A DNA stretch of 64,000 bases, from positions 361,942-425,941 of the forward strand of contig LYSY01000004.1 in assembly GCA_001657395.1 (NCBI GenBank). The letters are read 5' to 3'. This stretch comes from Rhodospirillales bacterium BBD 1991-14. Lineage in GTDB: Bacteria; Pseudomonadota; Alphaproteobacteria; Kiloniellales; Kiloniellaceae. Positions 63,392-64,000 of the stretch are shown in pieces. Position 1 is the stretch's first letter. The number at the start of each line of letters is the position of its first letter. The notes beneath the pieces are model-generated. The model was not told where the DNA came from. It worked only from the letters and a program-made list of their open reading frames with translations, and made no database searches. Both the position numbers and the translations under genes were made by a program.

Positions 63392-64000
63392 CTTGGTCTC
63401 CTCCCTTCAGAACCAGGGCGGAGCGGGCCTCGTCGGGTGTCGCGACTTCGAGGCCAAGTTCCTCGACAATTCGGCGGATCTTCGCGACCTGGTCCGCATT
63501 GCTTTCGGCAAGCTGCCCGCGGCCGATGGTCAGGCTGTCTTCCAGGCCGACGCGCACGTTGCCGCCCAGGATCGCGCCCATGGTTGCCAGCGGCATCTGG
63601 TGACGCCCTGCCGCCAGCACAGAGAAGCGGTAATCGCTGCCCAGCAGCCGGTCCGCCGTCTGCTTCAGGTGCATGAGCTGCTCTGGATGAGCGTCGATGC
63701 CGCCCAGAACCCCGAGAACGAACTGGACGAAAACCGGCGGTTTGATGGTGCCCTTGTTCAGGTAGAAGGCGAGGGTCTGCAGGTGCCCGGTGTCGTAACA
63801 CTCGAACTCGAAGCGGGTGCCCGCACCGGCGCCCAGCCGTTCCAGGACCGCCTCGATGTCGGCGAAGGTATTCTTGAAGACGAAGTCGCGGGTCGCCTCC
63901 AGGAAGTCCTGCTCCCAGTCGTGCTGCCACTGGTCGTAGCGGCGGGCGAGGGGGAAGATGCCGAAGTTCATGGACCCCATGTTCAGCGAGCACATCTCCG
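63381..64000 (-). CDS. Beta-keto acid cleavage enzyme (BKACE/DUF849 family), 5' end outside the window
   Basis: About 205 C-terminal residues of a family protein of about 300. Motifs: SLNMGSMNFG, FEFECYDTGHLQTLAFY, PVFVQFVLGVLGG and GGNVRVGLEDSLTIGRGQLAESN. Family members cleave beta-keto acids with acetyl-CoA, giving acetoacetate and a new CoA ester (Kce, for lysine fermentation, is the best-known). It is upstream of the GNAT gene. Substrate unknown; the N-terminal zinc-binding His motif lies outside the window. Confidence 0.88.
   Translation of the reverse strand, partial: EMCSLNMGSMNFGIFPLARRYDQWQHDWEQDFLEATRDFVFKNTFADIEAVLERLGAGAGTRFEFECYDTGHLQTLAFYLNKGTIKPPVFVQFVLGVLGGIDAHPEQLMHLKQTADRLLGSDYRFSVLAAGRHQMPLATMGAILGGNVRVGLEDSLTIGRGQLAESNADQVAKIRRIVEELGLEVATPDEARSALVLKGGDQVGF

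Overview
The window is high-GC, densely coded DNA that looks like an alphaproteobacterial chromosome. The reasons are the GC-rich codon use, several Dpp-type peptide ABC transporters, a LacI-controlled inositol cluster and a very large aspartate-rich RTX-type protein. A marine or saline Rhodospirillales/Kiloniellales-like host would fit (sulfotransferase-rich surface polysaccharide genes, acidic secreted protein), but this is inference. I saw no rRNA, tRNA, CRISPR array, transposase or phage gene.

Layout. 1-1866: end of a [NiFe]-hydrogenase operon (small-subunit tail, large subunit, maturation protease). 1922-2827: a 3-hydroxyisobutyrate-type dehydrogenase. 3334-12151: a surface-glycan cluster with mannose-1-phosphate guanylyltransferase, a glycosyltransferase, a Wzx-type flippase, an FkbM methyltransferase and four divergent sulfotransferases. 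12431-21625: one minus-strand operon with a complete Dpp-type ABC importer, an amidase and a gamma-glutamyltransferase, divergent from a GntR/FCD regulator. 22795-26164: an endonuclease III-like glycosylase and PEP synthase. 26204-36819: a second Dpp-type importer, a CapA-like protein, a sugar-acid dehydratase and D-tartrate dehydratase, with an IclR regulator upstream. 36949-39200: a hydrolase-fold protein lacking catalytic residues and a zinc dehydrogenase.

39313-49494 is a myo-inositol catabolic regulon: periplasmic binding protein, LacI regulator, two Gfo/Idh/MocA dehydrogenases, IolE, and the operon iolD-iolC-iolB-iolJ. The same perfect 14-bp palindrome, TGCAACCGGTTGCA, lies in both divergent promoter regions and is the likely operator. 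The pathway from inositol to aldolase cleavage is covered; methylmalonate-semialdehyde dehydrogenase and the transporter permease/ATPase are not in the window.

50078-60292 encodes a 3404-residue RTX-related protein. It combines a lamin-tail-like domain, two propeller-like regions, about 45 copies of an unusual module of roughly 45 residues (a short RTX beta-roll turn followed by an Ala/Asn-rich insert) and a C-terminal type I secretion-like region. This is the most novel object here. No type I secretion genes accompany it. 60374-64000 is a minus-strand operon with an acetylpolyamine amidohydrolase-like deacetylase, a class III aminotransferase, a spermidine-acetyltransferase-like GNAT protein and a truncated beta-keto acid cleavage enzyme, which suggests an amine or amino-acid catabolic route.
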